Assembly (NCBI RefSeq): GCF_024585165.1
Contig: NZ_CP029008.1
Span: forward strand, 4,340,001-4,404,000
Direction: 5' to 3'
DNA: 64,000 nt
Source of the DNA: Bradyrhizobium sp. WBOS07
GTDB lineage: Bacteria > Pseudomonadota > Alphaproteobacteria > Rhizobiales > Xanthobacteraceae
A program made the position numbers and the translations under genes. This document shows, piece after piece, positions 18,077 through 27,622 of this stretch (its first letter is position 1; each line of letters begins with the position of its first letter). The notes beneath the pieces were generated by a model. The model was not told the DNA's origin and searched no databases. It worked only from the letters and a program-made list of their open reading frames with translations.

Positions 18077-20086
18077 TCAGGCGGCGTGAACCGAGCTCAG
18101 GAACCTGGCGACTTCCTGCTTCAGCCGGCTGCTGTCGGCCGACAGCGAACGCGCCGCGGACAGCACCTGGGACGAGGCCGATCCGGTTTCGGAAGCGCCG
18201 CGCTGCACGTCGCCGATATTGGTCGAGACGCGCTGCGTACCGTGCGCCGCTTGCTGGACGTTGCGGGAAATCTCCTGCGTCGCCGCGCCCTGCTGCTCCA
18301 CGGCGGCGGCGACCGCCGACGAAATCTCCGACAGCCGCTCGATGGTGCCGCTGATCTCCCTGATGGCGCCGACCGACTGCTCGGTCGCAACCTGGATGTT
18401 GGAGATCTGCTGGCCGATCTCGCCGGTGGCTTTCGCGGTCTGCTCGGCCAGCGCCTTGACCTCGGAAGCGACCACGGCAAAGCCGCGGCCGGCATCGCCG
18501 GCGCGCGCCGCCTCGATGGTGGCATTCAGCGCCAACAGGTTGGTCTGGCCGGCGATGGTGCTGATCAGCTCGACCACGTCGCCGATTCGCGCGGCGGCCT
18601 TGGAGAGTTCACCGACATGCGCGTTGGTCTTGCTCGCCTGACCGACGGCCTCGCCGGCGATCCGGGCGGATTCCTGCACTTGGCGGGCGATCTCGGACAC
18701 CGAGGAGGAGAGCTCCTCGGTCGCCGAGGCGACCGCCTGCACATTGGCCGACGCCTCCTGCGAGGCGCTGGCCACCTCCGTCGACAAATTCTGCGCCCGC
18801 GAGGCGGTCGTGGTCAAAGTGCCGGCGGAGGCTTCGAGCTCGTTCGACGCCGACGACACCGTGTTGACGATCTCGCCGACGGCCTGTTCGAACTGGTCCG
18901 CCAGCCTGGCCATGTCCTCTTTGCGGCTTTCGGCCTGCCGCGCCTCGAGCTCGGCCTGCTCGGCGCGCATGCGCTCGGTGTCGATCATGTTGTCCTTGAA
19001 CACCTGGATCGCCTTGGCCATGTCGCCGATCTCGTCGGCCTTGCCGCGACCGGGAATCTCGACCGCGAAATTGCCGCCGGCAATCAGCCCCATCGCACGC
19101 GTCATCGAGGTCAGGGGACCGACGATGCTGCGGGCGATCAGGAAGGCGACGATGCCGCCGAACAGGATGGCAAGACCGCCTGCAACCTCCTGAATGGTCG
19201 TCGTGCCGGCGATCACGTCTTCGGCATGGGTGCGCGAGTCCTGATAGTCCTTCTTCAGGGTCGTTTCAGCGGCCTTGAGCCTGCCGATGCTGTCGACGAT
19301 GAGCGGTGCGAGGTTCTTGTGGTAGATCTCGTCGGCCTGGAGCATCGCGGCGGAGGTCGTCTCGAACGCGGATTTGTAGATGCCGAGCGCGGTCTTCACC
19401 GGCGCGAGCGTGGATCGCAATTCCCCTGCCTGCGGGCTCTTTTCGATCGCCGCGAGCCGTTGCGCCGCCCTGTCCACACTGGCCCGGAAGTTGGCCGGCC
19501 CCTGGGTGTCGCGCAGGGCCAGGAAACGCCAGTTGGCGACCCGAACCAGGAGGACCCTGGATTCGAGGTCGGCAACGAGGGCCGCGGTGTCTTCGTCGAC
19601 GGCTGCGCGCGCCGTATCGACCAGCTTGGCCATTTTCACGGCCAGCTCTTCGCCGCTCGGCAGCAACGTCGCCTTGCCCGTTCTCGCCTCGTTGACGGCG
19701 TCTCCGAGGTTGTCACGCAGGCGTCGCATCTTGGCGACGTCGTCGATGAGGCCGTTGTAGAGCGCCCGCCGCTCCTCCGAGAGCGTCCCCGTCGCGCCGA
19801 CCCGCAACAGCTCGGTCGCCGCGGTTTCGCGCTCTTGCGCTTCTTTCATCGCGGGTTCGTTGGCATCGTAGATGTAGCGCAGATTGGCGCGCTGGATGGC
19901 CTGCAGGTGGGTCGAGATCTCCAGCACCCGCGCCGTGCTGTCCGAGAGCGCGGATTGTCTTCCGACCTGATCCTGCACCGCCCGCAAATTCCAGACCGCC
20001 ACCACGGCCATCACGAGACCAACCGCCACCAGGGCCATGAAGCCTGCGTACAGCCGTCCCCTGATCCGCAAACGAAACTTCGGCAT
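18077..20086 (-). CDS. Methyl-accepting chemotaxis protein
   Basis: A chemoreceptor of about 669 residues. The first membrane segment is near residues 14-36 and the second near 305-330. Between them is a long all-helical periplasmic region of about 270 residues, resembling the helical bimodular (HBM) ligand domain. A HAMP domain follows ([20 protein letters not shown]). The cytoplasmic signalling hairpin has the tip [40 protein letters not shown] (in parts), which contacts CheA and CheW. The C-terminus lacks a CheR-tethering pentapeptide. ATG 20086 is preferred over GTG 20092. The adjacent phytochrome gene suggests a possible light-response context, but no link is shown. Confidence 0.93.
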   Translation of the reverse strand: MPKFRLRIRGRLYAGFMALVAVGLVMAVVAVWNLRAVQDQVGRQSALSDSTARVLEISTHLQAIQRANLRYIYDANEPAMKEAQERETAATELLRVGATGTLSEERRALYNGLIDDVAKMRRLRDNLGDAVNEARTGKATLLPSGEELAVKMAKLVDTARAAVDEDTAALVADLESRVLLVRVANWRFLALRDTQGPANFRASVDRAAQRLAAIEKSPQAGELRSTLAPVKTALGIYKSAFETTSAAMLQADEIYHKNLAPLIVDSIGRLKAAETTLKKDYQDSRTHAEDVIAGTTTIQEVAGGLAILFGGIVAFLIARSIVGPLTSMTRAMGLIAGGNFAVEIPGRGKADEIGDMAKAIQVFKDNMIDTERMRAEQAELEARQAESRKEDMARLADQFEQAVGEIVNTVSSASNELEASAGTLTTTASRAQNLSTEVASASQEASANVQAVASATEELSSSVSEIARQVQESARIAGEAVGQASKTNAHVGELSKAAARIGDVVELISTIAGQTNLLALNATIEAARAGDAGRGFAVVASEVKALAEQTAKATGEIGQQISNIQVATEQSVGAIREISGTIERLSEISSAVAAAVEQQGAATQEISRNVQQAAHGTQRVSTNIGDVQRGASETGSASSQVLSAARSLSADSSRLKQEVARFLSSVHAA

Positions 20087-20343
20087 TCCCACTGTCCACC
20101 AACATGCATTTCACTTCGAGCGGCCGAACGAATCCGGCGATCGTCAGCGGCCACCCCGGCAGCCGCGCGTCGCGTCCTCGCGACCCACGCTGCACCGCGA
20201 CACAATGGGGGACACTCGTTAATTGAACCTTCAAATTCTTCGCGCGCACGCGCATCGGCGCACATGGACCTGCCGATATTATCAGCAGCTATGCGAAGTC
20301 ATGCAAGAATCTGCAGCGGCGTGCATAGCGTGCACGCAAATCC
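20087..20343. other. Intergenic stretch upstream of the chemoreceptor gene
   Basis: No gene seen. A small inverted repeat GCGTGCA/TGCACGC (20319-20337) lies just past the phytochrome stop and could act as a weak transcript end for it. No T-run follows. Confidence 0.5.
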
Positions 20344-22890
20344 CTAGAGGACGCTGGCCTGCTGCAATTTGCCGAGTGCGTGCTCGACCACTTCGAGCGT
20401 GTACGGCTTCTGGACGACCGGCACCGAGGCAAGCTCGGCCGGAAGCGGCGCGCGCTCGCCATAGCCGGTTGCGAAGATGAAGGGCACGCCGATCTCTTTC
20501 AGTTTCTGCGCCACCTTGATGCTGCTCTCGTTGCCGAGGTTGAGATCGAGCAGAGCAAAGCTCGGCCGCGAACGCTCGATCGAACGCAGCGCCTGATCGA
20601 CGCTGGCGGCGGTGTCGACGTGGCGGGCGCCGAGATCGAGCAGGATGACCTCCGCCGCCATTGCGATGATCAGATTGTCCTCGACAATCAGCGCGGTCTC
20701 AGACAGCCGGGGACGGCTGGACTGTTGCTCCTCGATGCGCATGGCGGCTCCTGCTATTGATGGCACGAATTCTACGAAATTTGCGGGGATGACGAACTTC
20801 GCCTGCACCCCCAGAAGATCGAAGCGGATCTCGGCATCGCCCTTGAGATCGAACGGCACCGAGCGTTCGATGATCGTGGTGCCGAAGCCCCGCCGCGACG
20901 GCGGCTGCACCGGCGGGCCGCCGCTTTCCTTCCATTCGATCACGAGGCTCGACGACGGATCGAGCCGCCAGACCACCTCGACGCTGCCGGTGGAATCGGC
21001 GAGCGCGCCATATTTGGCGGAATTGGTCATCATCTCGTGGACAACGAGCGCCAGCGTCGCAAACGCCTTGGGATCGAGCGCGACATCGGGCCCGCCCATC
21101 TTGATCCGGCCTGCACGCGCGCCGAGATAGGCGCCGGCCTCGGATTCGACGAGGGTCCGCAGCGCCACCGGCGCCCAGTTCAGATTGGTGATCTGGTCGT
21201 GGGCGCGGGCCAGAGCCTGGATACGGCCGCCGAGGACGCTGGCAAACTCCTCCACGTTCGTCGCGGTGTCCTTGCTCTGCGCCACCAGCGCGCGGACCAG
21301 GCTCAGGATGTTGCGGACGCGGTGGTTGAGCTCGGCGATCATCAGCTCCTGCCGCTCCTGCGCACCGCGGCGCTCACGCGCGGCGAGATCGGACAATTGC
21401 AGGATCACTTCCAGCAGAGTGACGCGCAGGCTCTCGGCGATGCGGATGTCGGCCGCCGACCACGGCTTCGACTGGCCCGCCACCGTCTCCTGCCAGAGCT
21501 CGAAACTCTTGCGCGGCGTCAGCCGCGGTCCGTTCGGACCCTCGTCGTAGACCTTGTCGGGAGCGCCGGCCCAATTCACGGACCGCGTGACCTCACGGCG
21601 GAAGAAGATCAGGCAGTCGCGCGGCGTTCGCGAGATCGGAATGGCGAGAAACCCCGCGGCGCGGTCGCGGAACGCCTGGCCGGCGGCATAGATCTTGGCG
21701 ATCTCGGCGCTGGCGAAGATGCGCCCCGGCGAATTCCGGTTGATGAAGGCGACGAGATCCTTCACCTCGTCCTCGGTCGGCGTCTCGCCCTGGAGCACGA
21801 TCTTGTTGTCGGACCACACTGCGACGCCGTCGCAGTCGATCATCTTGCGATAGTCGCCGAGGAAATCGACGATCGCGCGCCGACTGTGCTCGTGCGAGGC
21901 CGCGATCTCGATCAGCCGCTCCTGGACCTGATGGGCGCGGGCTTCATAGGCGACGTCGCCCTCGCGTTCGCGCCCCTCGACGATCCAGGAGAACATCTGC
22001 CCGAACAGCTCGGACGCCGTCCGCTTGTCGAACGAGATGTAGCGCGGCGAATAATGATGGCAGGCGAACAGGCCCCACAGCTTGCCGTCACGCAGGATCG
22101 AGACCGACATCGAGGCGGCAACGCCCATGTTGCGCAGATATTCGATGTGAATCGGCGAGACCGAGCGCAGCACGCTCATCGAAAGGTCGAGCAGCCCGGC
22201 ATTGTGCGTGGGGGTAGACACCAGCGCAGCCGGCCTGGAGTTGATATCGGCAATGATGCGTAGCCAGTTGCGCTGATAGAGGATGCGGGCCTGCCGTGGA
22301 ATGTCGGAGGCCGGGTAATGCAGACCGAGGAAGGATTCGAGCCCGGCTTCCGCAGTCTCGGCGATCACTTCGCCCGATCCGTCGGGATGAAACTGGTAGA
22401 CCATGACCCGGTCGAAGCCGGTCAGCACCTTGAGCTGCCGCGCCGCCTCACGCGCGAGATCGGTCATGCCGCGGGTCTTGCGGATCCGGTCGAGCATCAG
22501 GCGGACCAGCTCGCCGGAATTGACGCCCGGCTCGTGGACGCTCGGCTCCGCTTCGACGATCAGGTAGACGCCGGAGAAGTGGATCGAGAGATCGTAAAGC
22601 GGCTTGCCGGCCTGGAGCTCGAGACCGAACAGGCGCTCGGTGGCATCCGGTCCGCTCAGATGGTCGACATGGCTGCGGATGGTCGCGACAGCGGCTTCGG
22701 AGATGACGGTCGACAACGGCCGCTGAAGCAGATCGGCAACGTCGCTTCCGAGAAAGCTGCCGACATTGTCGGAGGCCATGCAAATGGTGAAATCCGAGAG
22801 CACAGCGAGCAAGAAGCCGAACGGCTGCACGCTGCCCGGAATATGGATCGGCTCGCGATCGCAATTGGTGAGATTGACCGCCTCGTTCAT
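20344..22890 (-). CDS. bphP: Bacteriophytochrome, HWE histidine kinase with C-terminal receiver
   Basis: A red/far-red light sensor of 848 residues. Order: PAS (about 15-120), GAF (about 140-310), PHY (about 320-500), HWE-type histidine kinase (about 510-700) and receiver (about 725-848). Cys10 (LTNCDREPIHIPGSVQPFG) is the biliverdin attachment site. The chromophore pocket has PASDIPRQAR (193-202) and SPIHIEYLRNMGV. The kinase phosphoacceptor is His523 in ELNHRVRN. The receiver has LIVEDN near its start and LLDLNLG as phosphoacceptor segment. This layout is that of Agrobacterium Agp2. The start overlaps the end of the heme oxygenase gene by four bases, so the two are translationally coupled. 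Confidence 0.95.
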   Translation of the reverse strand: MNEAVNLTNCDREPIHIPGSVQPFGFLLAVLSDFTICMASDNVGSFLGSDVADLLQRPLSTVISEAAVATIRSHVDHLSGPDATERLFGLELQAGKPLYDLSIHFSGVYLIVEAEPSVHEPGVNSGELVRLMLDRIRKTRGMTDLAREAARQLKVLTGFDRVMVYQFHPDGSGEVIAETAEAGLESFLGLHYPASDIPRQARILYQRNWLRIIADINSRPAALVSTPTHNAGLLDLSMSVLRSVSPIHIEYLRNMGVAASMSVSILRDGKLWGLFACHHYSPRYISFDKRTASELFGQMFSWIVEGREREGDVAYEARAHQVQERLIEIAASHEHSRRAIVDFLGDYRKMIDCDGVAVWSDNKIVLQGETPTEDEVKDLVAFINRNSPGRIFASAEIAKIYAAGQAFRDRAAGFLAIPISRTPRDCLIFFRREVTRSVNWAGAPDKVYDEGPNGPRLTPRKSFELWQETVAGQSKPWSAADIRIAESLRVTLLEVILQLSDLAARERRGAQERQELMIAELNHRVRNILSLVRALVAQSKDTATNVEEFASVLGGRIQALARAHDQITNLNWAPVALRTLVESEAGAYLGARAGRIKMGGPDVALDPKAFATLALVVHEMMTNSAKYGALADSTGSVEVVWRLDPSSSLVIEWKESGGPPVQPPSRRGFGTTIIERSVPFDLKGDAEIRFDLLGVQAKFVIPANFVEFVPSIAGAAMRIEEQQSSRPRLSETALIVEDNLIIAMAAEVILLDLGARHVDTAASVDQALRSIERSRPSFALLDLNLGNESSIKVAQKLKEIGVPFIFATGYGERAPLPAELASVPVVQKPYTLEVVEHALGKLQQASVL

Positions 22891-23468
22891 GCGCGATCCG
22901 CCGCCTGCTCGAACGCGGCGAAGGCAATGCGCGCCGCCGCGATCACCTCGATCTCGTCGCAGACCTCGCTTTCGAGCTTTGACAGGAAGTTTTGCCAGAG
23001 CCGCTTGCCTGTCCCGTGGCGGAGATAGAGGGTGGCCGCACCGATGCGCGGATCGGCCGCATCGGCCACCGTCTTCAGCAGAAATTTCGCGCCCAGACGG
23101 GAACCCTCCAGCACGTACATGGTGCCGAACACGCCGCTGCGCGTGAGCGGCGGCACCGACACCATCGCCGCGGCGCTAGCGCCCAGGCGATCCAGATCGG
23201 TCGCAATGGCAGCGCTCCGCGACCGCTCCGGCCAGTCTGGAAAGATGCCGTCCACGCCGGCGTCCGCCAGGGCGGCCTCGAGCGGAAGAAGGGCACCGGC
23301 ACTGGCATGAAGGAAGCGGCGATAGCCGGAAACGCCGGTCAGGTCGAACGCGGACAATTGCGCATCGAGCTCACGATGGGCATCCGACGTCGCATCTCTT
23401 AGGCGTTCACGCAGACCGGACGAGCTGCGGCCTACATGTCTCGTAACGTCCGAAGCCCCAACCAGCAT
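22887..23468 (-). CDS. bphO: Biliverdin-producing heme oxygenase
   Basis: Opens heme to biliverdin, the chromophore of bacteriophytochromes. It is 193 residues long with the start at ATG 23468. The heme-ligand His31 lies in ATSDAHRELD. TRSGVFGTMYVLEGSRLGAKFL is the distal-helix region of bacterial heme oxygenases (Gly-rich, permitting heme opening). The gene overlaps bphP by four bases (ATGA) on the same strand. It therefore probably serves bphP rather than iron scavenging, since no heme-uptake genes are nearby. A longer in-frame extension to 23597 is unlikely because it is Arg/Pro-rich and unlike the family. Confidence 0.9.
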   Translation of the reverse strand: MLVGASDVTRHVGRSSSGLRERLRDATSDAHRELDAQLSAFDLTGVSGYRRFLHASAGALLPLEAALADAGVDGIFPDWPERSRSAAIATDLDRLGASAAAMVSVPPLTRSGVFGTMYVLEGSRLGAKFLLKTVADAADPRIGAATLYLRHGTGKRLWQNFLSKLESEVCDEIEVIAAARIAFAAFEQAADRA

Positions 23469-23601
23469 ACAAGTCCCAGAAAGCCCGCGGTCTCGGGGCG
23501 CGATTGCCCCGGAAACCGAGAGAAACGTCGGGGAGCTGCAAAGGTTCCGGGGGAATTCGAGCCGGAAGCGGCGCGACCGGCGCCGCTTCCTCGTCATCGA
23601 T

Positions 23602-23757
23602 CTATTTGCGCCGCACAGGTCTCTTCAGTTCGTAGGCGATCTCGGCCCGGGTCATGCCGCAATCCTGAAGCTCGCGCTCGGTCATCGCAGCGAGCTGGCG
23701 CCGGGCTCGGGATCGCTGTCGCCGAGCCCGCGCGAGGTCCACCAGCGTCCGCCACAT
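23602..23757 (-). CDS. Small DUF1127-like protein
   Basis: A basic protein of about 51 residues. The C-terminal half carries the DUF1127 pattern RRQLAAMTERELQDCGMTRAEI with a final Lys/Arg-rich tail. Such small proteins are common in Rhizobiales and are tied to stress and phosphate responses; the mechanism is unknown. The start is uncertain: ATG 23757 (MWRTLVDLARARRQ) is used, but an in-frame GTG some 15-20 codons upstream is possible. Either way it lies on the same strand as the SnoaL-like gene and may be co-transcribed with it. Confidence 0.7.
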   Translation of the reverse strand: MWRTLVDLARARRQRSRARRQLAAMTERELQDCGMTRAEIAYELKRPVRRK

Positions 23758-23822
23758 TCGTACAAGCACCGCGAGGCGGGACGGACAGGGCCGGCCGGTG
23801 AAACCGACGTCGTCCAATCCGG

Positions 23823-24266
23823 TCAGCTCGCAGCCCTCACGGCCTCTTGCGGAAACGGGCCCAGCGCCCTCTCCGTCAGGATCGAGTCGCAATACTCGCG
23901 GATTTCCTTGATCTTGCCGTCCTCCAGACGGAACACCAGGCAATAATCATTGTCGTAACGCACGCCCTCAGGCGTGACGTTGTCGCCCTTGGCCTCCACG
24001 ACGACCACATCGCCGTCGGCGATGAAGCGGTGCGCGACCGTGCGCGTGCGGTCGCGCAGGCGGGTGCGCACATAGCCGTGCAGATCATTGAGGATCGCCT
24101 CCTTGCCCGAAAAGGTGCGCGACCAGGAATACTGGCCGGTGACCACCCATTTGGCGTCGTCGGCAAGGCTCGCGGTGAACAGGGCGCGATCGCGCGCGGC
24201 CGGATCCGGATTGGCGGCGGCGGCGAAAATATCCTGCATCAGTTTCTTGTTGGCGGCAGCGCTCAT
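23823..24266 (-). CDS. SnoaL-like (NTF2-fold) protein
   Basis: A protein of 147 residues with an alpha+beta cone fold. The N-terminal helix is LMQDIFAAAANPDPAARDRALF. WVVTGQYSWSRTFSGKEAILNDLHGYV and YDNDYCLVFRLEDGKIKEIREYCDSILTE follow, in the typical order for SnoaL-like polyketide cyclase-related proteins. No substrate can be named. The start was set at ATG 24266; an upstream ATG at 24326 adds 20 residues into the divergent promoter. It is transcribed away from the LysR gene, and its expression may depend on that regulator. Confidence 0.8.
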   Translation of the reverse strand: MSAAANKKLMQDIFAAAANPDPAARDRALFTASLADDAKWVVTGQYSWSRTFSGKEAILNDLHGYVRTRLRDRTRTVAHRFIADGDVVVVEAKGDNVTPEGVRYDNDYCLVFRLEDGKIKEIREYCDSILTERALGPFPQEAVRAAS

Positions 24267-24357
24267 GGCGGCATCTCCGTTTGGTGAGAACACCGAGATC
24301 ATCGCCGGCCGATCTACATTCTTCAAATCGATAGTGGATATGATATGTATTCACCCG
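24267..24357. promoter_or_regulatory. Divergent promoter region between the SnoaL-like gene and the LysR gene
   Basis: About 90 bp, with an A/T-rich core ATCGATAGTGGATATGATAT ending near 24346. LysR proteins usually bind such divergent spacers at T-N11-A sites; several candidates overlap here and one cannot be chosen by eye. Confidence 0.5.
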
Positions 24358-25281
24358 ATGAATTTGAATTCGCTCGACCTGAACCTGCTGACCGCACTCG
24401 ACGCATTGCTGCGCGAGACCAGTGTCAGTCGCGCCGCGCTTCGGATGGGCCTGTCCCAGCCGGCGGCGAGCCATGCATTGCAGCGCCTGCGCGACATTCT
24501 CGGCGATCCCCTGCTGGTGCGCACCGGCGCGCGGATGGAGCTGACGCCGCGGGCGCAGGCCTTGCGCGCGCCGCTCGCTCAGGCGCTCGACCAGGTGCGC
24601 GGGCTGTTCGTGCCTGACGAGTTCGATGCAGCGCGCAGCGAGCGGCAATTCCGCCTGATGATGCCGGATCTCGCGGTCGAGCTGTTGGTGCCGCGGTTCA
24701 TGGAGAAGGTGACGCAGGTCGCGCCCAACGTCCGCATCGACGTTGTCCCATGGCGGGGATCTGCGATCTTCCACGCCGAATTCGCCCGCACCATCGACCT
24801 GGTGATCTCGATCGGAAACGCCTTCAAGGGATTTCACCGCCAGCTGCTCTATACCGACAGCGACGCATTAGCGGTGCGGCGCGGTCATCCCACAGGCGCG
24901 AAACTGAAACGGCGCGAAACCTTCCTGGCCGCACGCCATGTCGGCGTGATCATTCGCGGCAGCAATGAGGATTTGATCGACACCTGGCTGCGAGCCAAGG
25001 GCATCGAGCGGCACATTTCGCTGGTGGTGTCAGGCTATCTCGAAGCGCTGCACGTCGCCGCCCGCACCGACCTCGTCGCCTTCGTGCCGCGCCGGCTGAT
25101 TGCCGCATTGTCGAAGCAGCTCGGCCTCGTCACGGTGACGCCGCCGCTCGACCCCGGGATCGACGAGCAGTTCATGTTTTATCCGACCCGGGCTCAGATG
25201 GACCCCGGCTCGATCTGGCTGCGCCGGCTGATGCTGGAGACGGGACGAGAGCTGGAGCAAGACAAGCGCAAGCTCTCGTAG
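24358..25281 (+). CDS. LysR-type transcriptional regulator
   Basis: A DNA-binding regulator of 307 residues. The N-terminal winged helix (about 1-65) shows LDLNLLTALDALLRETSVSRAALRMGLSQPAASHALQRLRDILGD in overlapping parts. The C-terminal effector-binding domain (about 90-300) has LLVPRFMEKVTQVAPNVRIDV and VVSGYLEALHVAARTDLVAFVPRR. The ligand is unknown; the subfamily resembles NodD/NahR-like regulators in its MNLNSLDLNLL start. ATG 24358 is chosen because it begins at the helix. It is divergent from the SnoaL-like gene, the likely target. The stop codon lies inside repeat R1c. Confidence 0.9.
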   Translation: MNLNSLDLNLLTALDALLRETSVSRAALRMGLSQPAASHALQRLRDILGDPLLVRTGARMELTPRAQALRAPLAQALDQVRGLFVPDEFDAARSERQFRLMMPDLAVELLVPRFMEKVTQVAPNVRIDVVPWRGSAIFHAEFARTIDLVISIGNAFKGFHRQLLYTDSDALAVRRGHPTGAKLKRRETFLAARHVGVIIRGSNEDLIDTWLRAKGIERHISLVVSGYLEALHVAARTDLVAFVPRRLIAALSKQLGLVTVTPPLDPGIDEQFMFYPTRAQMDPGSIWLRRLMLETGRELEQDKRKLS

Positions 25282-25366
25282 GTTGGGCAAAGGCGCAAAG
25301 CGCCGTCCCCACCATCTTCCGCGGCAACGAACCGATGGTGGGCACGCTTCGCTTTGCCCACCCTAC
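25278..25366. repeat. Palindromic repeat, family R1, copy c
   Basis: Left arm GTAGGTTGGGCAAAG (one mismatch) and right arm CTTTGCCCACCCTAC, with inner CACCATC and GATGGTG pair. The last base of the repeat start supplies the LysR stop codon, so the repeat has inserted at or provided the gene end. Confidence 0.85.
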
Positions 25367-25381
25367 AAAGCCGGAACGTTG

Positions 25382-26002
25382 TTACGCCTTCTGCGCTTCC
25401 ATCACCTTGCGCACCGCGGGGCGCTCCGACATGCGCTTGAAGTGATCGGCGATCTTCGGCGTCTCATTGATGTCGACACTGTCGCCTTCGAGCCAGGTCG
25501 AGAGGGTGTAGAGATAGGGATCGCAGATCGTGTACTGCTCGCCCATCACCCAGGGTCCCCCGAACATCTTCTGCTCGATCAGCTTGAAGCAGGCGGCCAT
25601 GGTCTTCGGAACCATCGCTTTCATGTCGGCGAACGAGCTCTCTTGGGTCGCCCAACGCGCGCCGCGCATCTTGTGGGCGTGGTTGATATGCACGGTCGAG
25701 CACAGATAAGAATTGAACGACTGCACCTGGGCGAAGTCGAAGGGATCGTCGAGCGGCGCGAGCTTCGCCTTGGGGAAGGTCTGGGCGAGGTAGGCCAGCA
25801 TCGCCGGCGTCTCGGTCAGGACGCCGCGATCGGTCACCAGCGCCGGCACGCGGCCCTTTGGGTTGATCTTGAGATAATCAGGGCTGTTCTGCTGGTTGTC
25901 CTTGAAGCTCAACCGTTCGGCCGTGTAATCGGCGCCGGCCTCCTCCAGTGTGATGTAGGTGGCGAGCGCGCAGGTGCCGGTGGCGTAGTAGAGCTTGAGC
26001 AT
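25382..26002 (-). CDS. Glutathione S-transferase family protein
   Basis: A protein of 206 residues beginning MLKLYYATGTCALATYITLEEAG, the classic beta-class N-terminus with a Cys-Ala-type active-site region (here Cys10). LKINPKGRVPALVTDRGVLTETPAMLAYLAQ is the glutathione-binding segment. The C-terminal helical domain has MGEQYTICDPYLYTLSTWL. Probably cytosolic; the substrate is unknown. The start is ATG 26002 rather than 26080. It is divergent from the FAD monooxygenase gene with a 125-bp spacer. Both are oxidative or detoxifying enzymes, but no regulator is adjacent. Confidence 0.9.
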   Translation of the reverse strand: MLKLYYATGTCALATYITLEEAGADYTAERLSFKDNQQNSPDYLKINPKGRVPALVTDRGVLTETPAMLAYLAQTFPKAKLAPLDDPFDFAQVQSFNSYLCSTVHINHAHKMRGARWATQESSFADMKAMVPKTMAACFKLIEQKMFGGPWVMGEQYTICDPYLYTLSTWLEGDSVDINETPKIADHFKRMSERPAVRKVMEAQKA

Positions 26003-26127
26003 GTCGGACCTCATGGGAAAGCCCGAGGTTAACGGCCCCTCGCCGCCCCGTCCATAGGCGAGCTCTTCGCAGTTGCCCACCGCCGCCCTGCTATGCGAAG
26101 ACGCGTCGATCGGAGGGGGATTTTGTC

Positions 26128-27405
26128 ATGACCGTACTCATCGCCGGCGGCGGCATCGGCGGGCTGACGCTTGCGCTCAGCCTGCACCAGATCGGCGTTC
26201 CCGTGAAAGTGTTCGAGAGCGTCGCCGAGCTGAAGCCGCTCGGCGTCGGCATCAACGTGCTGCCGCATGCGGTGCGTGAGCTGATCGAGCTCGGGCTTTT
26301 GGACAAGCTGGATGCCAGCGGTGTGCGGACGCGCGAGCTCGCCTATTTCTCCAAGCATGGCAAGCCGATCTGGAGCGAGCCGCGCGGGCTGGAGGCCGGC
26401 TACAAATGGCCGCAATTCTCGATCCATCGCGGCACCCTCCAACAGATCCTGCTCGACACCGCGGTCGAGCGGCTCGGCCGCGACAACATTCTCACCAGCC
26501 ATCATCTGACCGGATGGACCGAGACCGCAACCGGCGTGCGCGCCGACTTCATCGACCGCGCGACCGGCAAGACCGCCGGGAGCCATGAAGGCGCGATCCT
26601 GATCGCCGCCGACGGCATTCATTCCGCCGCGCGAGAAAAGCTCTATCCGAACGAAGGCCCTCCGATCTGGAACGGCCGTATCCTCTGGCGCGGCGTCACC
26701 CCGGCGAAAGCCTTCCTCACCGGCCGCACCATGATCATGGCCGGGCACGAGATCCTGAAATTCGTCTGCTATCCGATCAGCAAGGAGCCGGACGCGAACG
26801 GCAACCGCCTGATCAACTGGGTCGCCGAGCGGCACATGCCGCCGACCCATCAGTGGCGGCGCGAGGACTATAACCGCACCGCGCGCCTGGAGGAGTTCCT
26901 GCCCTGGTTCGAGAGCTGGACGTTCGGCTGGCTCGACGTGCCCGGCCTGATCAAGAACTGCCCGCACGCCTATGAATATCCACTGGTCGACCGCGATCCG
27001 GTCTCGCAATGGACGTTCGGCAGGGTCACGCTGATGGGCGACGCCGCGCATCCGATGTACCCGATCGGATCGAACGGCGCCTCGCAGGCGATCCTCGATG
27101 CCCGCGTCATCACCCGCGAGATTCTCGCGCATGGTCCGACCAGCGCCGCGCTGCTCGCCTATGAGGCCGAGCGCCGGCCCGCGACCACCGATCTCGTCCT
27201 GCTCAACCGCAAGAACGGCCCCGAGCAGGTGATGCAGCTGGTCGAAGAGCGCGCGCCCGAGGGCTATAAGATCGTCACCGACGTGCTGTCGCAAAAAGAG
27301 CTGGAAGACATCGCCGCCAATTACAAGCGCGTCGCCGGATTTCAGGTCGAGGCACTGAATGCCAAGCCGCCGATCGTGAGCAAGGACGCCCGCGCGGGGG
27401 CGTGA
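26128..27405 (+). CDS. FAD-dependent monooxygenase (aromatic-ring hydroxylase type)
   Basis: A flavoprotein of 425 residues in the UbiH/salicylate hydroxylase superfamily. The N-terminal Rossmann motif is VLIAGGGIGGLTLALSLHQIG. The second FAD motif GDAAHPMYPIGSNGASQAILDA (in parts) contains the Gly-Asp pair. The middle has the NAD(P)H-linked AADGIHSAAREKL. A WxxxD-type stretch and LTGWTETATGVRADFID fit the substrate domain. The substrate is unknown, though such enzymes hydroxylate phenols and related aromatic acids. It starts at ATG 26128 after a GGAGGGGG ribosome-binding site. Confidence 0.9.
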   Translation: MTVLIAGGGIGGLTLALSLHQIGVPVKVFESVAELKPLGVGINVLPHAVRELIELGLLDKLDASGVRTRELAYFSKHGKPIWSEPRGLEAGYKWPQFSIHRGTLQQILLDTAVERLGRDNILTSHHLTGWTETATGVRADFIDRATGKTAGSHEGAILIAADGIHSAAREKLYPNEGPPIWNGRILWRGVTPAKAFLTGRTMIMAGHEILKFVCYPISKEPDANGNRLINWVAERHMPPTHQWRREDYNRTARLEEFLPWFESWTFGWLDVPGLIKNCPHAYEYPLVDRDPVSQWTFGRVTLMGDAAHPMYPIGSNGASQAILDARVITREILAHGPTSAALLAYEAERRPATTDLVLLNRKNGPEQVMQLVEERAPEGYKIVTDVLSQKELEDIAANYKRVAGFQVEALNAKPPIVSKDARAGA

Positions 27406-27417
27406 GGTCTCCACCGA

Positions 27418-27597
27418 GATGCGCATGAATGTGCCCTCGCCCCTTGCGGGAGAGGGCGGCGACGTCGGTAGACGGACATTCGCTTGGGTGAGGGGTTGTC
27501 TCGGCGAGTTCGTCTCTCGCGATTTGAACTCGCGGAGAGAAACCCCTCATCCGGCGCTTCGCGCCACCTTCTCCCACAAGGGGAGAAGGAAGAGGGA
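27418..27597. repeat. Compound palindromic repeat, family R3, copy b
   Basis: It begins with the 54-bp block shared with 13171-13224. TGAGGGGTT pairs with AACCCCTCA, and a right part CTTCTCCCACAAGGGGAGAAG folds back on itself. It fills the gap between the monooxygenase and thioesterase genes. Confidence 0.75.
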
Positions 27598-27622
27598 GTG
27601 CGGTGCTAGACCGGTGCCGACC

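Noticed and set aside
20319..20337. A terminator for the phytochrome gene
   Set aside because: The stem is only seven pairs and no T-run follows on the minus strand.
17078..20347. A very long open frame on the + strand across the chemoreceptor gene
   Set aside because: It is antisense to the well-supported chemoreceptor gene and Arg/Gly-rich without family motifs. Long antisense frames are common in GC-rich DNA because stop codons are rare.
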